The notes beneath the pieces were generated by a model. The model was not told the origin of the DNA, ran no database searches, and saw only the letters and a list, made by a program, of their open reading frames with translations. From Teichococcus deserti (GTDB taxonomy: Bacteria > Pseudomonadota > Alphaproteobacteria > Acetobacterales > Acetobacteraceae): a stretch of 57,707 nucleotides of DNA. The DNA lies in assembly GCF_001982615.1 (NCBI RefSeq), contig NZ_MLCO01000031.1, forward strand, positions 1 to 57,707, given 5' to 3'. Of this stretch, positions 1 through 8,343 are shown one piece after another; position 1 is the first letter of the stretch, and every line of letters begins with the position of its first letter. Position numbers and translations under genes: made by a program.

Positions 1-38
1 ACCGTCACCAGCGCAACCTTGCCGTCCAGCCGTAGCAT
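1..38 (-). CDS. SDR family oxidoreductase, N-terminus only (runs off window)
   Basis: An ATG on the minus strand at 38 opens the reading frame MLRLDGKVALVT, the typical first beta strand of a short-chain dehydrogenase/reductase leading to the TGxxxGxG cofactor loop. A purine-rich Shine-Dalgarno (GAGGGAGAG) lies just upstream, and the stop of the next SDR gene (52-54) is only 13 bases before the start, so the two are probably co-transcribed tandem SDRs. Only 12 codons are visible, so substrate and subfamily cannot be judged. Confidence 0.7.
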   Translation of the reverse strand, partial: MLRLDGKVALVT

Positions 39-51
39 CCAACGCTCTCCC

Positions 52-861
52 TCAACCGCGCACCGCGGCGCATAGCCCGCCATCCACCAGCAGCTCCGTG
101 CCGGTGATGTATTTCGCCTCGTCCGAGGCCAGGAACAGCGCGGCATTGGCCACGTCCCAGGCCTCGCCCATGCGGCCGATCGGCACCTGGTCGTGGCGGC
201 GCTGGAAGAAGGCGTCGCGATCCATCCCCGTCTCGCGGCTGGCAAAGTCTTCTGCCAGCTTCTCGACCAGCGGCGTGTTCATCAGCCCCGGCAGCACGCA
301 GTTCAGCCGCACGCCGCGGCGGGCATAGTCGACGGCGACGACGCGGCTGAACTGCACAAGCCCGGCCTTGGCGGCGGCATAGCCGGCCTGCGGCTTGCCG
401 GTGTAGCGGATCGCCGCGGTGGAGGCGATCGAGACGATGGCGCCGGCGCCCTGCGCTTCCATCAGCGGCAGCACCGCCTTGCAGCAGAGGAAGGCGCTCT
501 TCAGGTTGATGTCGATCTGCGCGTCCCAGTCTTCCTCGCTCATCGTCGCGGGGTCGCCGGGGCGCGACAGGCCGACATTGTTGACCAGCACATCGACGCG
601 GCCGAAGCGCGCGACGCAATCGGCGACCAGCGCCTCGACGCTGGGCTTGTCGGTGACATCGCCGATGCCGAAAGCGAAGTCCTTGCCCTCGGCCCCGATC
701 AGCTGCGCGGTTTCCTCCGCCGCGGCGCGGTTGCGCTCGACGCCATAGACCGAGGCGCCCTGCCGCGCGAAGGTCACCGCGATCGCCTTGCCATTGCCCC
801 AGCCCGGCCCCTGCGAGCCGCAGCCGGTGACGATGGCGACCTTGCCCTCAAGCCTTCCCAT
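52..861 (-). CDS. SDR family NAD(P)-dependent oxidoreductase
   Basis: A 269-residue classical short-chain dehydrogenase/reductase, the usual length for the family. It starts MGRLEGKVAIVTG. The glycine-rich cofactor loop carries a short insertion (TGCGSQGPGWGNGKA). NNVG at about 94-97 replaces the common NNAG, and the catalytic set is Ser147, Tyr161 and Lys165 (YAAAK). I chose the ATG at 861 because the upstream in-frame extension is Arg/Pro-rich and lies inside the preceding gene; this start overlaps that gene's end by 14 bases, suggesting translational coupling. It probably oxidises or reduces an alcohol/carbonyl intermediate in the same pathway as the neighbouring aldehyde dehydrogenase; the substrate is unknown. 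Confidence 0.9.
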   Translation of the reverse strand: MGRLEGKVAIVTGCGSQGPGWGNGKAIAVTFARQGASVYGVERNRAAAEETAQLIGAEGKDFAFGIGDVTDKPSVEALVADCVARFGRVDVLVNNVGLSRPGDPATMSEEDWDAQIDINLKSAFLCCKAVLPLMEAQGAGAIVSIASTAAIRYTGKPQAGYAAAKAGLVQFSRVVAVDYARRGVRLNCVLPGLMNTPLVEKLAEDFASRETGMDRDAFFQRRHDQVPIGRMGEAWDVANAALFLASDEAKYITGTELLVDGGLCAAVRG

Positions 862-1423
862 CGGGGGCGGCCTTCGGCTGCGCCAGCGGGTCGGCGGCAT
901 CGATCCCCAGCGCCTCGAGGAAGCGGGAGACCATGTTGTAGGCGCCGATGGTTGCCGTCAGCTCCACCAGCAGCCGCGGCTCCAGCCGCGGGCGCAGCGC
1001 CTCGAAGACGCCTTCGGGAACGTGCACATGCTGGGTCATGGCGTCGCAATAGGCCAGCACCGCCTGCTCGGTGGCGTCGAACAGGGCCGATTGCGCGCGC
1101 CAGTCGACCAGCGCCTCGACCTGGTCCTGGCTAAGCCCTTCCTTCAGCGCGATCGGCGCATGCTGCGCGGCCTCGTAGGGCGCGGCGTTCAGATGGGCGA
1201 TGCGCATGATCACCATCTCGCGCAGCTTGCCCGGCAGCGCGCATTCATGGCGGATGGCGGTCAGGTAGCGCAGCCAGCCTTCGGCCACCGGCGCGCTGTG
1301 CAGCAGCATGGCATAGAGATGCAGGACGGAGCCGCGCTCCCGCACGATGCGGTCGACGAGCGGGCGCGTCTCGGGCCGATCCGGATCGGCATAGGCGATG
1401 CGGGCCAAGGGCGTGTTCCTCAC
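848..1423 (-). CDS. Carboxymuconolactone decarboxylase/AhpD-like family protein
   Basis: A small all-alpha protein resembling the carboxymuconolactone decarboxylase family. The segment EMVIMRIAHLNAAPYEAAQH matches the conserved helix where AhpD proteins carry a Cys pair; here the first Cys position is Asn/Ala, so a peroxidase function is unlikely. I placed the start at a GTG at 1423 (about 191 residues, the family norm). A further in-frame GTG at 1483 would add 20 residues with no family resemblance. It overlaps the SDR downstream by 14 bases and follows an aldehyde dehydrogenase terminator, so SDR and this gene form one unit. Members in such catabolic contexts are often of unknown reaction. 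Confidence 0.75.
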   Translation of the reverse strand: MRNTPLARIAYADPDRPETRPLVDRIVRERGSVLHLYAMLLHSAPVAEGWLRYLTAIRHECALPGKLREMVIMRIAHLNAAPYEAAQHAPIALKEGLSQDQVEALVDWRAQSALFDATEQAVLAYCDAMTQHVHVPEGVFEALRPRLEPRLLVELTATIGAYNMVSRFLEALGIDAADPLAQPKAAPDGKA

Positions 1424-1511
1424 GATCTCGCCGCGTCGCGTGCCGCGCGGCGTTGCGATCCACGGAACACCAAGCCTCGCCACGCGTCAACGACCGCAGG
1501 GCGGCCCCAGG

Positions 1512-1546
1512 AAAAAGGGCCGCGGCAGGATGCCCCGCCGCGGCCC
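1512..1546 (-). terminator. Rho-independent terminator after the aldehyde dehydrogenase gene
   Basis: Perfect 10-bp arms GGGCCGCGGC (1517-1526) and GCCGCGGCCC (1537-1546) enclose a 10-base loop. Read on the minus strand the stem is followed by five T residues (1516-1512). It lies just after the stop at 1565 and before the start at 1423, as expected for an intrinsic terminator separating the two transcripts. Confidence 0.8.
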
Positions 1547-1564
1547 CCTGCGCCGCCCGGACGG

Positions 1565-2992
1565 TCAGGCGGCCGCGTAGCCGATGATCGCCTTGGTCTC
1601 GAGGAACTCCTCCAGGCCGAAGGCGCTGTATTCGCGGCCATTGCCCGACTGCTTGTAGCCGCCGAAGGGCGCGCCCCAGTCCCAGGCCGGGTAGTTGATG
1701 CGAACGTCGCCGGCGCGCATCTGCGCCGCCACCTTGCGCGCCGCCGCCAGGTCGGCCGACTGCACGTAGGAGGACAGGCCATAGACGGTGTCGTTGGCCA
1801 TGGCGACCACCTCATCCACCGTCTCATAGGGCAGGATGGCGAGGACTGGCCCAAAAATCTCCTCGCGGGCGATGCGCATCGAGGGCTTCACGTTGGCGAA
1901 GACGGTGGGGCGGATGAAATAGCCGCGGTTCAGCCCCTCCGGCCGGCCGGTGCCGCCGGTCAGCAGCTCGGCGCCTTCGTCGATGCCGGACTGGATCAGG
2001 TCCTGGATCTTGTCGAACTGGATCTGGCTGACCACCGGGCCGAGCTTGGTGTCGGCGGCACGCGGGTCGCCGACCTTGTAGGTCTCGGCAGCGGCCTTCG
2101 CGATCTTCTTGACGTCATCCATCTTGGAAGACGGGACGAACATGCGCGTAGGGGCATTGCAGGACTGGCCGCTATTGCCGAAGCAGCCGGCAATGCCCTT
2201 GGTCACCGCCTTCTGGAAATCGACATCGGCCAGGAGGATGTTCGCCGACTTGCCGCCGAGCTCCTGGCTGACGCGCTTGACGGTGTCGGCCGCGGCCTTC
2301 GCCACCTGGATGCCGGCGCGGGTCGAGCCGGTGAAGGACATCATGTCCACATCCGGATGCGCCGACAGCGCCGCACCGGCCGTCGGGCCGTCGCCATTGA
2401 CCAGGTTGAACACGCCCTTCGGCACGCCGGCCTCGTGCAGCACCTCGGCAATCAGCAGTGCGTCGATCGGCGCGATCTCGGAGGGCTTCAGCACCATGGT
2501 GCAGCCGGCGGCGAGCGCGGGGCCCACCTTGCAGGCGATCTGGTTGATCGGCCAGTTCCAGGGGGTGATCAGGCCGCAGACGCCGATCGGCTCGCGCACG
2601 ATCATGGTGCTGCCGCGCATCTCCTCGAACTCATAGGTCTCGAGCACGCGGATCAGCTCGCGCAGATGGCCCGGGCCCATTGCCGCCTGGGCGTCGCGGG
2701 CGAGCGAGACGGGCGCGCCCATCTCCTGGCTGATCGCCTGGACGAATTCCTCGTAGCGGCGCTCATAGATCTCGACGACGCGCTTCAGCAGGGCCACGCG
2801 CTCGGCGCGGCTGGTGGCGGCGAAGGCCGGGAAGGCCGCCTTGGCCGCGGCGACGGCGCGGTCGATATCGGCGGCGCTGCCCATGGAGATCTGGGTATAG
2901 GCCTCCTCGGTGGAGGGATCGATCACATCCAGCGTCTTCGGCGTGATCGGGTCGACCCAGGCGCCGTCGATGTAGAATTTCAGGTTGTTCAT
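1565..2992 (-). CDS. NAD(P)-dependent aldehyde dehydrogenase
   Basis: A 475-residue aldehyde dehydrogenase superfamily enzyme that oxidises an aldehyde to its acid. Key residues are visible: Asn146 (PWNWP), Lys169 (VLKPSE), Glu244 (ELGGKSA) and catalytic Cys278 (GQSCNAPTR). The ATG at 2992 is preceded by a strong GGAGGAA. The terminator at 1512-1546 ends its transcript. The overall look (MNNLKFYIDGAWVDP; C-terminal PFGGYKQSGNGRE) fits the broad betaine/aminobutyraldehyde group, but the sequence does not settle the substrate. Its SDR neighbours suggest an alcohol to aldehyde to acid sequence. Confidence 0.93.
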   Translation of the reverse strand: MNNLKFYIDGAWVDPITPKTLDVIDPSTEEAYTQISMGSAADIDRAVAAAKAAFPAFAATSRAERVALLKRVVEIYERRYEEFVQAISQEMGAPVSLARDAQAAMGPGHLRELIRVLETYEFEEMRGSTMIVREPIGVCGLITPWNWPINQIACKVGPALAAGCTMVLKPSEIAPIDALLIAEVLHEAGVPKGVFNLVNGDGPTAGAALSAHPDVDMMSFTGSTRAGIQVAKAAADTVKRVSQELGGKSANILLADVDFQKAVTKGIAGCFGNSGQSCNAPTRMFVPSSKMDDVKKIAKAAAETYKVGDPRAADTKLGPVVSQIQFDKIQDLIQSGIDEGAELLTGGTGRPEGLNRGYFIRPTVFANVKPSMRIAREEIFGPVLAILPYETVDEVVAMANDTVYGLSSYVQSADLAAARKVAAQMRAGDVRINYPAWDWGAPFGGYKQSGNGREYSAFGLEEFLETKAIIGYAAA

Positions 2993-3082
2993 GCCGTGTT
3001 CCTCCAGCGCGGCGCCGTCGCCATTTGCGACTGCGTTCCATTATCAGTTGTGCGCTCCCGGCGCCGGGCCGGCAAGCCCGGG

Positions 3083-3132
3083 AACGGTCAACAGACTGGC
3101 CACGTTATTCCGTGCTGGATATGACGGTCAAC
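3083..3132. repeat. Direct repeat ACGGTCAAC in the gap upstream of the aldehyde dehydrogenase
   Basis: The 151-base gap 2993-3143 holds no gene. It contains ACGGTCAAC at 3084-3092 and again at 3124-3132, start to start 40 bases. On the minus strand each copy reads GTTGACCGT, and the distal copy supplies a TTGACC that could serve as a -35, although the -10 region 17 bases on (ATAACG) is poor. A palindrome CCCGGCGCCGGG lies at 3058-3069. Any operator or promoter role is inference. Confidence 0.3.
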
Positions 3133-3143
3133 CGCGGGCGGCG

Positions 3144-4730
3144 TCAGCTCCACCGAACGTCATAGAACTGCGGAAAGCCGCTGCGCAGCCCGGTCAGCCG
3201 CCTGGAGAAGATGGTGGGCTGGTAGTAGACGCCGAGCGGCAGATAGGGAACATCCTCCCAGAACTGCCGCTGGATCGCCTCGCCCACCTGCTTCTGGGCG
3301 GCCAGGTCCGGCGCGTCGAACCAGTCCTGGCGCAGCGCCTCCAGCCGCGGCAAAGTCGGCCAGCCAAACCAGGCGCCGGCGCCATTGCCGCGCAGCCCGA
3401 GATGGCTGGCCGGGTCGAAATTGTTGGTCCCCGTCAGGAAGGTGATGAAAAGGTTCCAGCCTCCGGCTTGCGGTGCATCCTTCTTGGCGCGGCGCTGCAC
3501 CACCGTGCCCCAGTCCAGCACCTGCAGGTCGACATTCAGCCCGCCGCGCTTCAGCGCATCGGCGGCCACCAGCCCCATGGCGCTCTGCGCCGGGTAGTCG
3601 CCGGCGACCATCATCACCACCGGCTCGCCCTTGTAGCCGGCGGCGGCCAGGTCGCGCTTCACCTTGTCATAGTCGCGCCTGCCGCTGATCACCTCGAGGC
3701 CGGCGCTGTTGGCCAGCGGCGTGCCGGGCGGGAAGGGGCCGACGCCGTCCTTCCAGAGGCTGGCATCGTTGCCGGCGATGGCCTGCATGCAATCGGCCTG
3801 GCTGATGGCGCCGAGCAGCGCGCGGCGGATCGCCGCATTGTCGAAAGGCGGCAGCAGGTGGTTGAAGCGCAGCGTGCCAAGATTGCCGCTCACATCCTGC
3901 ACCATCGACGAGAAGCGGTTGCCGCGGGACAGCATCGGCATCAGGTCGATGGCCGCCTGCTGCCACCAGTCGACCTCGCCATTCATCAGCGCGCCCGCCG
4001 CCGTCGCCGGGTCGGGGATGATGCGCCACTCGATGCGGTCGAAATGCACGGTCTTGGGGCCCGCGGTGAAGCTGGCCGGGCCGCCCTCGCGCGGCTTGTA
4101 GCCCTCGAACCGGCCATAGGCGGAGAAGGCGCCGTCGACATGCTCGCGCGCGAGATACCGGAAGGGGCCGGAGCCGACCATCTCGGTCACCCGCGTGCCG
4201 GGGTCGGTCTTCGCCAGCCGCTCCGGCATGATCGCGGGCATCGAGGTGCCGGTCTTGCCGAGCGCATTCGGCAGCAGCGGGAATCTTTTCTTCAGCCGGA
4301 AGACGATGGTGCGGTCGGTCGGCGCCGACAGTTCTTCCGTCGCCGCCATCAGCGCCGCGGTGAAGGCGTCGCGGGCGGCGATGCGGCGGATGCTGGCGAT
4401 GCAGTCGACGCCGCGCACCGGCTCGCCGTCATGGAAGCGCAGGCCTTCGCGGAGCGTCAGGGTCCAGCGCAGCCCATCCTCCTCGACGACATGGCCTTCG
4501 ACCATCTGCGGCTGGACGGAGAAGTCATCGGCCTGGCCATAGAGCGTGTCGAAGACCAGGTAGCCATGGTTGCGGGTGACCGTCGCCGTGGTCCAGACCG
4601 GGTCCAGCACGGTCGCGTCGCTTTCGGGGACGAAGCGCAGCACGCGGCTGCCGGGGCCGCTCTGCGCGGCGGCCAGGCGGGGTGCCGCCAATGCGGCAGC
4701 GGTGGAGGCAAGGAAGGCACGGCGCTCCAT
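3144..4730 (-). CDS. ABC transporter substrate-binding protein, family 5 (dipeptide/oligopeptide type)
   Basis: A 528-residue periplasmic binding protein of SBP family 5. It begins MERRAFLASTAAALAAPRLAAAQ, a twin-arginine-like/Sec signal peptide with likely cleavage after AAA. The family pattern is clear (PQMVEGHVVEEDG, LREGLRFHDGEPV, GSGPFRYL, PPFDNAAIRRAL). The start at 4730 has GGAG upstream; earlier in-frame codons have no signal-peptide logic. No permease or ATPase is adjacent, so it is an orphan in this window. It is a close paralogue of the product at 35984-37570: same length and shared motifs throughout. The adjacent AbgB-like amidohydrolase suggests an amide or peptide-like ligand, which is inference. 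Confidence 0.9.
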   Translation of the reverse strand: MERRAFLASTAAALAAPRLAAAQSGPGSRVLRFVPESDATVLDPVWTTATVTRNHGYLVFDTLYGQADDFSVQPQMVEGHVVEEDGLRWTLTLREGLRFHDGEPVRGVDCIASIRRIAARDAFTAALMAATEELSAPTDRTIVFRLKKRFPLLPNALGKTGTSMPAIMPERLAKTDPGTRVTEMVGSGPFRYLAREHVDGAFSAYGRFEGYKPREGGPASFTAGPKTVHFDRIEWRIIPDPATAAGALMNGEVDWWQQAAIDLMPMLSRGNRFSSMVQDVSGNLGTLRFNHLLPPFDNAAIRRALLGAISQADCMQAIAGNDASLWKDGVGPFPPGTPLANSAGLEVISGRRDYDKVKRDLAAAGYKGEPVVMMVAGDYPAQSAMGLVAADALKRGGLNVDLQVLDWGTVVQRRAKKDAPQAGGWNLFITFLTGTNNFDPASHLGLRGNGAGAWFGWPTLPRLEALRQDWFDAPDLAAQKQVGEAIQRQFWEDVPYLPLGVYYQPTIFSRRLTGLRSGFPQFYDVRWS

Positions 4731-4762
4731 GGCACACTCCCTCGACCGGCTTTTTTCCCGTG

Positions 4763-4786
4763 GGGGCGGACTCGTTGGTCCGCCCC
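4763..4786. repeat. Perfect 9-bp hairpin between amidohydrolase and SBP genes
   Basis: Arms GGGGCGGAC (4763-4771) and GTCCGCCCC (4778-4786) with loop TCGTTG lie in the 113-base gap. In the minus (gene) direction the stem is followed by an A-run, not a T-run, so it is not a standard intrinsic terminator. It could shape the leader of the downstream SBP mRNA or protect the upstream transcript end. Confidence 0.4.
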
Positions 4787-4843
4787 GCGTTACGCCCAGC
4801 ATGCACCGCGCGGCGGCGCTCAGGAAAGCCCCGCGGCGCGGCG

Positions 4844-6268
4844 TCAGCCCTTGGCCATGTCGAGCGGCGGCGGGATCTCGGCCGGGATCGGGCTGGCATA
4901 GGTCTGGCCCTGCAGCCGCTCGGCCAGCTCCGCCTTGGCGCGGGTGATCAGCCCCTGGTCCTGCAGCGCGGCGACGGCGGTGGCGGCCATCACCTTGGCG
5001 GCATGCACCATGCCCTTATGCGCATGCGGGCTCTTGCCCTGGGCGGTCAGCTGCCAGGAATGGAAGGGCGTGCCCACGGCGCAGGTCGCGCCATGCGCCT
5101 GCACCGTCGGCACCACCCAGGAGACGTCGCCGACGTCGGTCGAGCCCACCATCGGCTTGCGCGGCGCGTCCAGCGGCACGACGGTGCTGCACAGCGCCAT
5201 GTCGCCGTCGAAAGGCAGGCCGGCGCCGCGGAAGGCGGCGCGGATGTCCTCCGGATCCAGCGTCGCGCGGATCTGGTTGGCATAGTCCCGGTCGGCGGCG
5301 TCGAATTCCGGCGCGCCCAGCCGGTCGAACTCGGCCTGCATCGCCTGCTCCAGCACCTTGTTGCCGACCAGGTTGGAGAAGGCGGCGACGATGCGCATCT
5401 CGACCTTGGTCTCGGTCATCAGCGCGGCGCCCTCGGCGATCTTGCGCACCCGCTCGACCAGCGCGCGCATGCCGGCGAGATCGGTGTTGCGCACGGCATA
5501 GCGCACCTTGGCGCGGCCCTGCACGACGTTCGGCGCGATGCCGCCGGCGTCGAGCACGGCGTAATGGACCCGCGCCTCGCTGTTCATGTGCTCGCGCATG
5601 TAGTTGACGCCGACATTCATCAGCTCCACCGCATCCAGCGCCGAGCGGCCCAGATGCGGCGCCGCAGCGGCATGGCTGGAGCGGCCGGTGAAGGTGAAGT
5701 CGACGCGGGTGTTTGCCAATGCGATGGCGGGGGCGACGCCGGCGAAGGAATCCGGGTGCCAGGTGATAGCCAGGTCGACATCGTCGAACAGGCCGGCGCG
5801 CACCATGAAGGTCTTGCCGGCGCCGCCCTCTTCGGCCGGGCAGCCATAGTAGCGGACACGGCCCTTGATGCCCTGCGCCGCCAGCCAGTCCTTCACCGCG
5901 GTCGCGGCCAGCATGGCGCCGGCGCCCAGCAGGTTGTGGCCGCAGCCATGGCCGGCGCCGCCCTGGCCCTCGACCGGGCGGTGCTCGGCGATGCCGGCGG
6001 TCTGGCTCAGCCCCGGCAGCGCGTCATATTCGCCGAGGATGGCGATGACCGGGCCTTCATCGCCGGCCTCGGCGACGATGGCGCTGGGGATGTCGGCGAC
6101 GCCCTGGCGCACGGCGAAGCCCTGGCGCTGCAGCTCCTCGACATGCGCGGCCGAGGAACGGGCCTCGGTGTAGAGCACCTCGGGCGTCTCCCAGACGCGG
6201 TCGGCCAGCGCCACCATGGCCTCGCGCTTGGCCTCGACCAGTGCCCAGATATCGGGGGTGTTCTGCAT
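4844..6268 (-). CDS. abgB: M20 family amidohydrolase, AbgB-like (p-aminobenzoyl-glutamate hydrolase subunit B type)
   Basis: A 474-residue M20D metallopeptidase/amidohydrolase. It follows E. coli AbgB along its length as I recall that sequence: ILGEYDALPGLSQTAG, GHGCGHNLLGAGAM (metal site), YGCPAEEGGAGKTFMVR, DLAITWHPDSFAG, HLGRSALDAVELMN, STDVGDVSW, CAVGTPFHSWQL and AHKGM. AbgB pairs with AbgA to cleave p-aminobenzoyl-glutamate; no abgA partner is present here, so it may act alone on another N-acyl amino acid or amide. It has no signal peptide, so it is cytoplasmic. It precedes the SBP gene on the same strand, suggesting that the SBP delivers its substrate. Start ATG 6268. Confidence 0.88.
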   Translation of the reverse strand: MQNTPDIWALVEAKREAMVALADRVWETPEVLYTEARSSAAHVEELQRQGFAVRQGVADIPSAIVAEAGDEGPVIAILGEYDALPGLSQTAGIAEHRPVEGQGGAGHGCGHNLLGAGAMLAATAVKDWLAAQGIKGRVRYYGCPAEEGGAGKTFMVRAGLFDDVDLAITWHPDSFAGVAPAIALANTRVDFTFTGRSSHAAAAPHLGRSALDAVELMNVGVNYMREHMNSEARVHYAVLDAGGIAPNVVQGRAKVRYAVRNTDLAGMRALVERVRKIAEGAALMTETKVEMRIVAAFSNLVGNKVLEQAMQAEFDRLGAPEFDAADRDYANQIRATLDPEDIRAAFRGAGLPFDGDMALCSTVVPLDAPRKPMVGSTDVGDVSWVVPTVQAHGATCAVGTPFHSWQLTAQGKSPHAHKGMVHAAKVMAATAVAALQDQGLITRAKAELAERLQGQTYASPIPAEIPPPLDMAKG

Positions 6269-6289
6269 GATGACGTGTCTCTCCGGTGG

Positions 6290-8281
6290 TCAGATCAGGC
6301 CGCGGGCACGCAGCAGGGCGTCTTCCTGCGGCGGGCGGCCGCGGAAGTCCAGATAGAGCGCCATGGGATCGCGCGATCCGCCGGCGGCGTAGATTTCTCG
6401 TAATTTCTGCGACAGGCGCGGATCGAAGACGTCGCCGGACTCTTCGAAGGCCGCGAACCCGTCCGCATCCAGCACTTCCGCCCAGAGATAAGCGTAGTAG
6501 CCGGCGGCATACATGGAGCCGCCGAAGAGATGGCTGAAATGCAGCGTGCGATGCCGCAGCCCGACGGCCTCCGGCATCTTTCTGTCGGCCAGGAAGGCAG
6601 CCTCAAACGCGGCGGGGTCGAGCGTCGAGGGATCGTCCAGGCTGTGCAGCGCCATGTCGAGCAGCGCCGAGCCCACCAGGGCCGTCGTGAAAAAACCCTG
6701 GTTGAAGGTGCGGGCGCCGAGCACGGCGTCGCGCAGCGCGGCGGGGATCGGCGCGCCCGTCTCGACATGGCGGGCATGGCGGTCGAGCACGGCCGGCGTC
6801 GCCAGCCAGTTCTCCAGCACCTGGGAGGGGAACTCGACGAAGTCGTGCTCGACATTGGTGCCGGATTGCGAGGGGTAGCGCACCGTGCTGATCAGCCCGT
6901 GCAACGCATGGCCGAGCTCATGGAAGACGGTGCGCGCATCGTCCCAGCTGAGCAGGGTCGGGTTGCCGCGGGCGATGTTGTTGTCGTTGGTGACCACGGC
7001 GCGGGCGCCGGTCAGCGCGGCCGCATCCGACAGGCTGGACATCCAGGCGCCGGAGCGCTTGCCGGGCCGGGCATAGTTGTCCATCACGAAAAGACCGAGC
7101 GTTTCCGCCCCGGACTTCACTTCAAAGCTGCGCGCATCGACGTGCCAGGCGGGCAGGTCGTCTCGCTCGACGAAGGTGACGCCGAACAGGCGATGCGCGG
7201 TGTCGAAGGCGGCCTCCAGCACGCGGGGCAGCGGCAGATAGGGCTTGAGGGCGGCCTCGTCGATGCCGTGGCGCTGCTGGCGCAGCCGCTCGGCATAGAA
7301 GGCCCAGTCCCAGGCGGCGATCGTCCCGCCGAGACCGTCGGCATCGGCCAGGGCCTGCAGGTCGGCCTCCTCGACCAGGGCGCGGGCGCGGCCGGCCTCC
7401 CACAGCTTTTCCAGCAGCGCCATTGCGGCCTTGGGGCTGCCGGCCATGGAGCCGTCGAGTGCGTATTCCGCGTGGTTCGAGAAACCCAGCAGCCGGGCAC
7501 GCTCGGCCCGCAGCGCCAGCAGGCGCGGCACCAGGGGGGCGTTGGCCTCCGCGGCGCGGACCGACCAGGCCTGGTGCACCGCCTGGCGCAGGTCGCGCCG
7601 GGTGGATTGCGCCAGGAACTGCTCCATGACGCTGCGCGACAGGGTGACCAGCCAGCCCTGTTCCCCGCGTTCGTCCGCGGCGGCCTGCAGCGCGGCGCGG
7701 AAGTCGTCGGACAGGCCGTCGAGATCGGTGGCCGACAGGGACAGCGTCCAGTCGCGCTCGGCGCGCGTCACGTTCTGGGCGAATTCGGTCTCCAGCCGGC
7801 TGGCCTCGCCGGCGATGGCCAGCATCCGGGCGCGGCCGGGGGCGTCCAGCCCGGCGCCGGCGCGGCGCATCTGCCGGCGATGCTGCGCCAGCAGGCGGCG
7901 CTGGTCCTCTTCCCGCCCGTCCTCGGGCACCGCCATCAGCCGGGCGTACAGAAAAGAATCACCGGTGATGGCGGCGTCGTGCTCGGCCAGCACCGGCGAC
8001 CATTCCAGCTCCAGCGCCTCGATCGCCGGGTCGCCCAGGTTGCTGGCCAGGGTGTCCAGGCAGCGCGAGACCAGGCTGAGCTGGCGGCCGGCGCGCTCCA
8101 GCGGCTCCAGCGTGTTGGCGAAATCGGCCGGATCGCGACTGGCCAGGATGGCGGCGATCTCGGCCTTGTGGGCGGCCAGCGCCGCGGTCAGGGCCGGCGG
8201 GAAATGCTCGGGGCGCAGCCGCGGGAAGGGCGGCAGGCCGGCAGCGCTGTCCCAGGTCTCGAAGAAGGGGTTGTCGGCCAT
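6290..8281 (-). CDS. M3 family oligopeptidase (Dcp/oligopeptidase A type)
   Basis: A 663-residue zinc metallopeptidase of family M3. The zinc motif HELGH is at residues 454-458 (FHELGHALHGL), and the C-terminal end (FRGRPPQEDALLRARGL) closely resembles peptidyl-dipeptidase Dcp and oligopeptidase A. It has no signal peptide, so a cytoplasmic role in degrading imported or internal short peptides is expected. I took ATG 8281 because GAGGAG lies eight bases upstream and the protein then begins NPFFETWD, as family members do; the longer open frame is Arg/Pro-rich noise. Its stop is 21 bases before the amidohydrolase start, so the two are probably one transcript. Confidence 0.92.
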   Translation of the reverse strand: MADNPFFETWDSAAGLPPFPRLRPEHFPPALTAALAAHKAEIAAILASRDPADFANTLEPLERAGRQLSLVSRCLDTLASNLGDPAIEALELEWSPVLAEHDAAITGDSFLYARLMAVPEDGREEDQRRLLAQHRRQMRRAGAGLDAPGRARMLAIAGEASRLETEFAQNVTRAERDWTLSLSATDLDGLSDDFRAALQAAADERGEQGWLVTLSRSVMEQFLAQSTRRDLRQAVHQAWSVRAAEANAPLVPRLLALRAERARLLGFSNHAEYALDGSMAGSPKAAMALLEKLWEAGRARALVEEADLQALADADGLGGTIAAWDWAFYAERLRQQRHGIDEAALKPYLPLPRVLEAAFDTAHRLFGVTFVERDDLPAWHVDARSFEVKSGAETLGLFVMDNYARPGKRSGAWMSSLSDAAALTGARAVVTNDNNIARGNPTLLSWDDARTVFHELGHALHGLISTVRYPSQSGTNVEHDFVEFPSQVLENWLATPAVLDRHARHVETGAPIPAALRDAVLGARTFNQGFFTTALVGSALLDMALHSLDDPSTLDPAAFEAAFLADRKMPEAVGLRHRTLHFSHLFGGSMYAAGYYAYLWAEVLDADGFAAFEESGDVFDPRLSQKLREIYAAGGSRDPMALYLDFRGRPPQEDALLRARGLI

Positions 8282-8294
8282 GGGACGCTCCTCG

Positions 8295-8336
8295 GGCTGG
8301 CGGCGGGGGGAGTAGCAATCCCCCGCCCCGCCAGCC
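8295..8336 (-). terminator. Terminator-like GC hairpin after the TRAP SBP gene
   Basis: GGCTGGCGG (8295-8303) pairs with CCGCCAGCC (8328-8336), and the inner G-run and C-run can extend the stem with a bulge. It lies between the stop at 8344 and the M3 peptidase start at 8281. No T-run follows on the minus strand, so it may only attenuate or stabilise the transcript end. Confidence 0.45.
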
Positions 8337-8343
8337 TTGTCCA

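Noticed and set aside
3103-3131. TTGACC-17-ATAACG as promoter of the aldehyde dehydrogenase gene
   Set aside because: The -10 matches the consensus poorly and the leader would be more than 100 bases; kept only as a repeat.
4751-4786. Hairpin 4763-4786 plus a T6 run as an intrinsic terminator
   Set aside because: The T-run is on the plus strand to the left of the stem; in the direction of the flanking minus-strand genes it reads as A-run, so the order is wrong.
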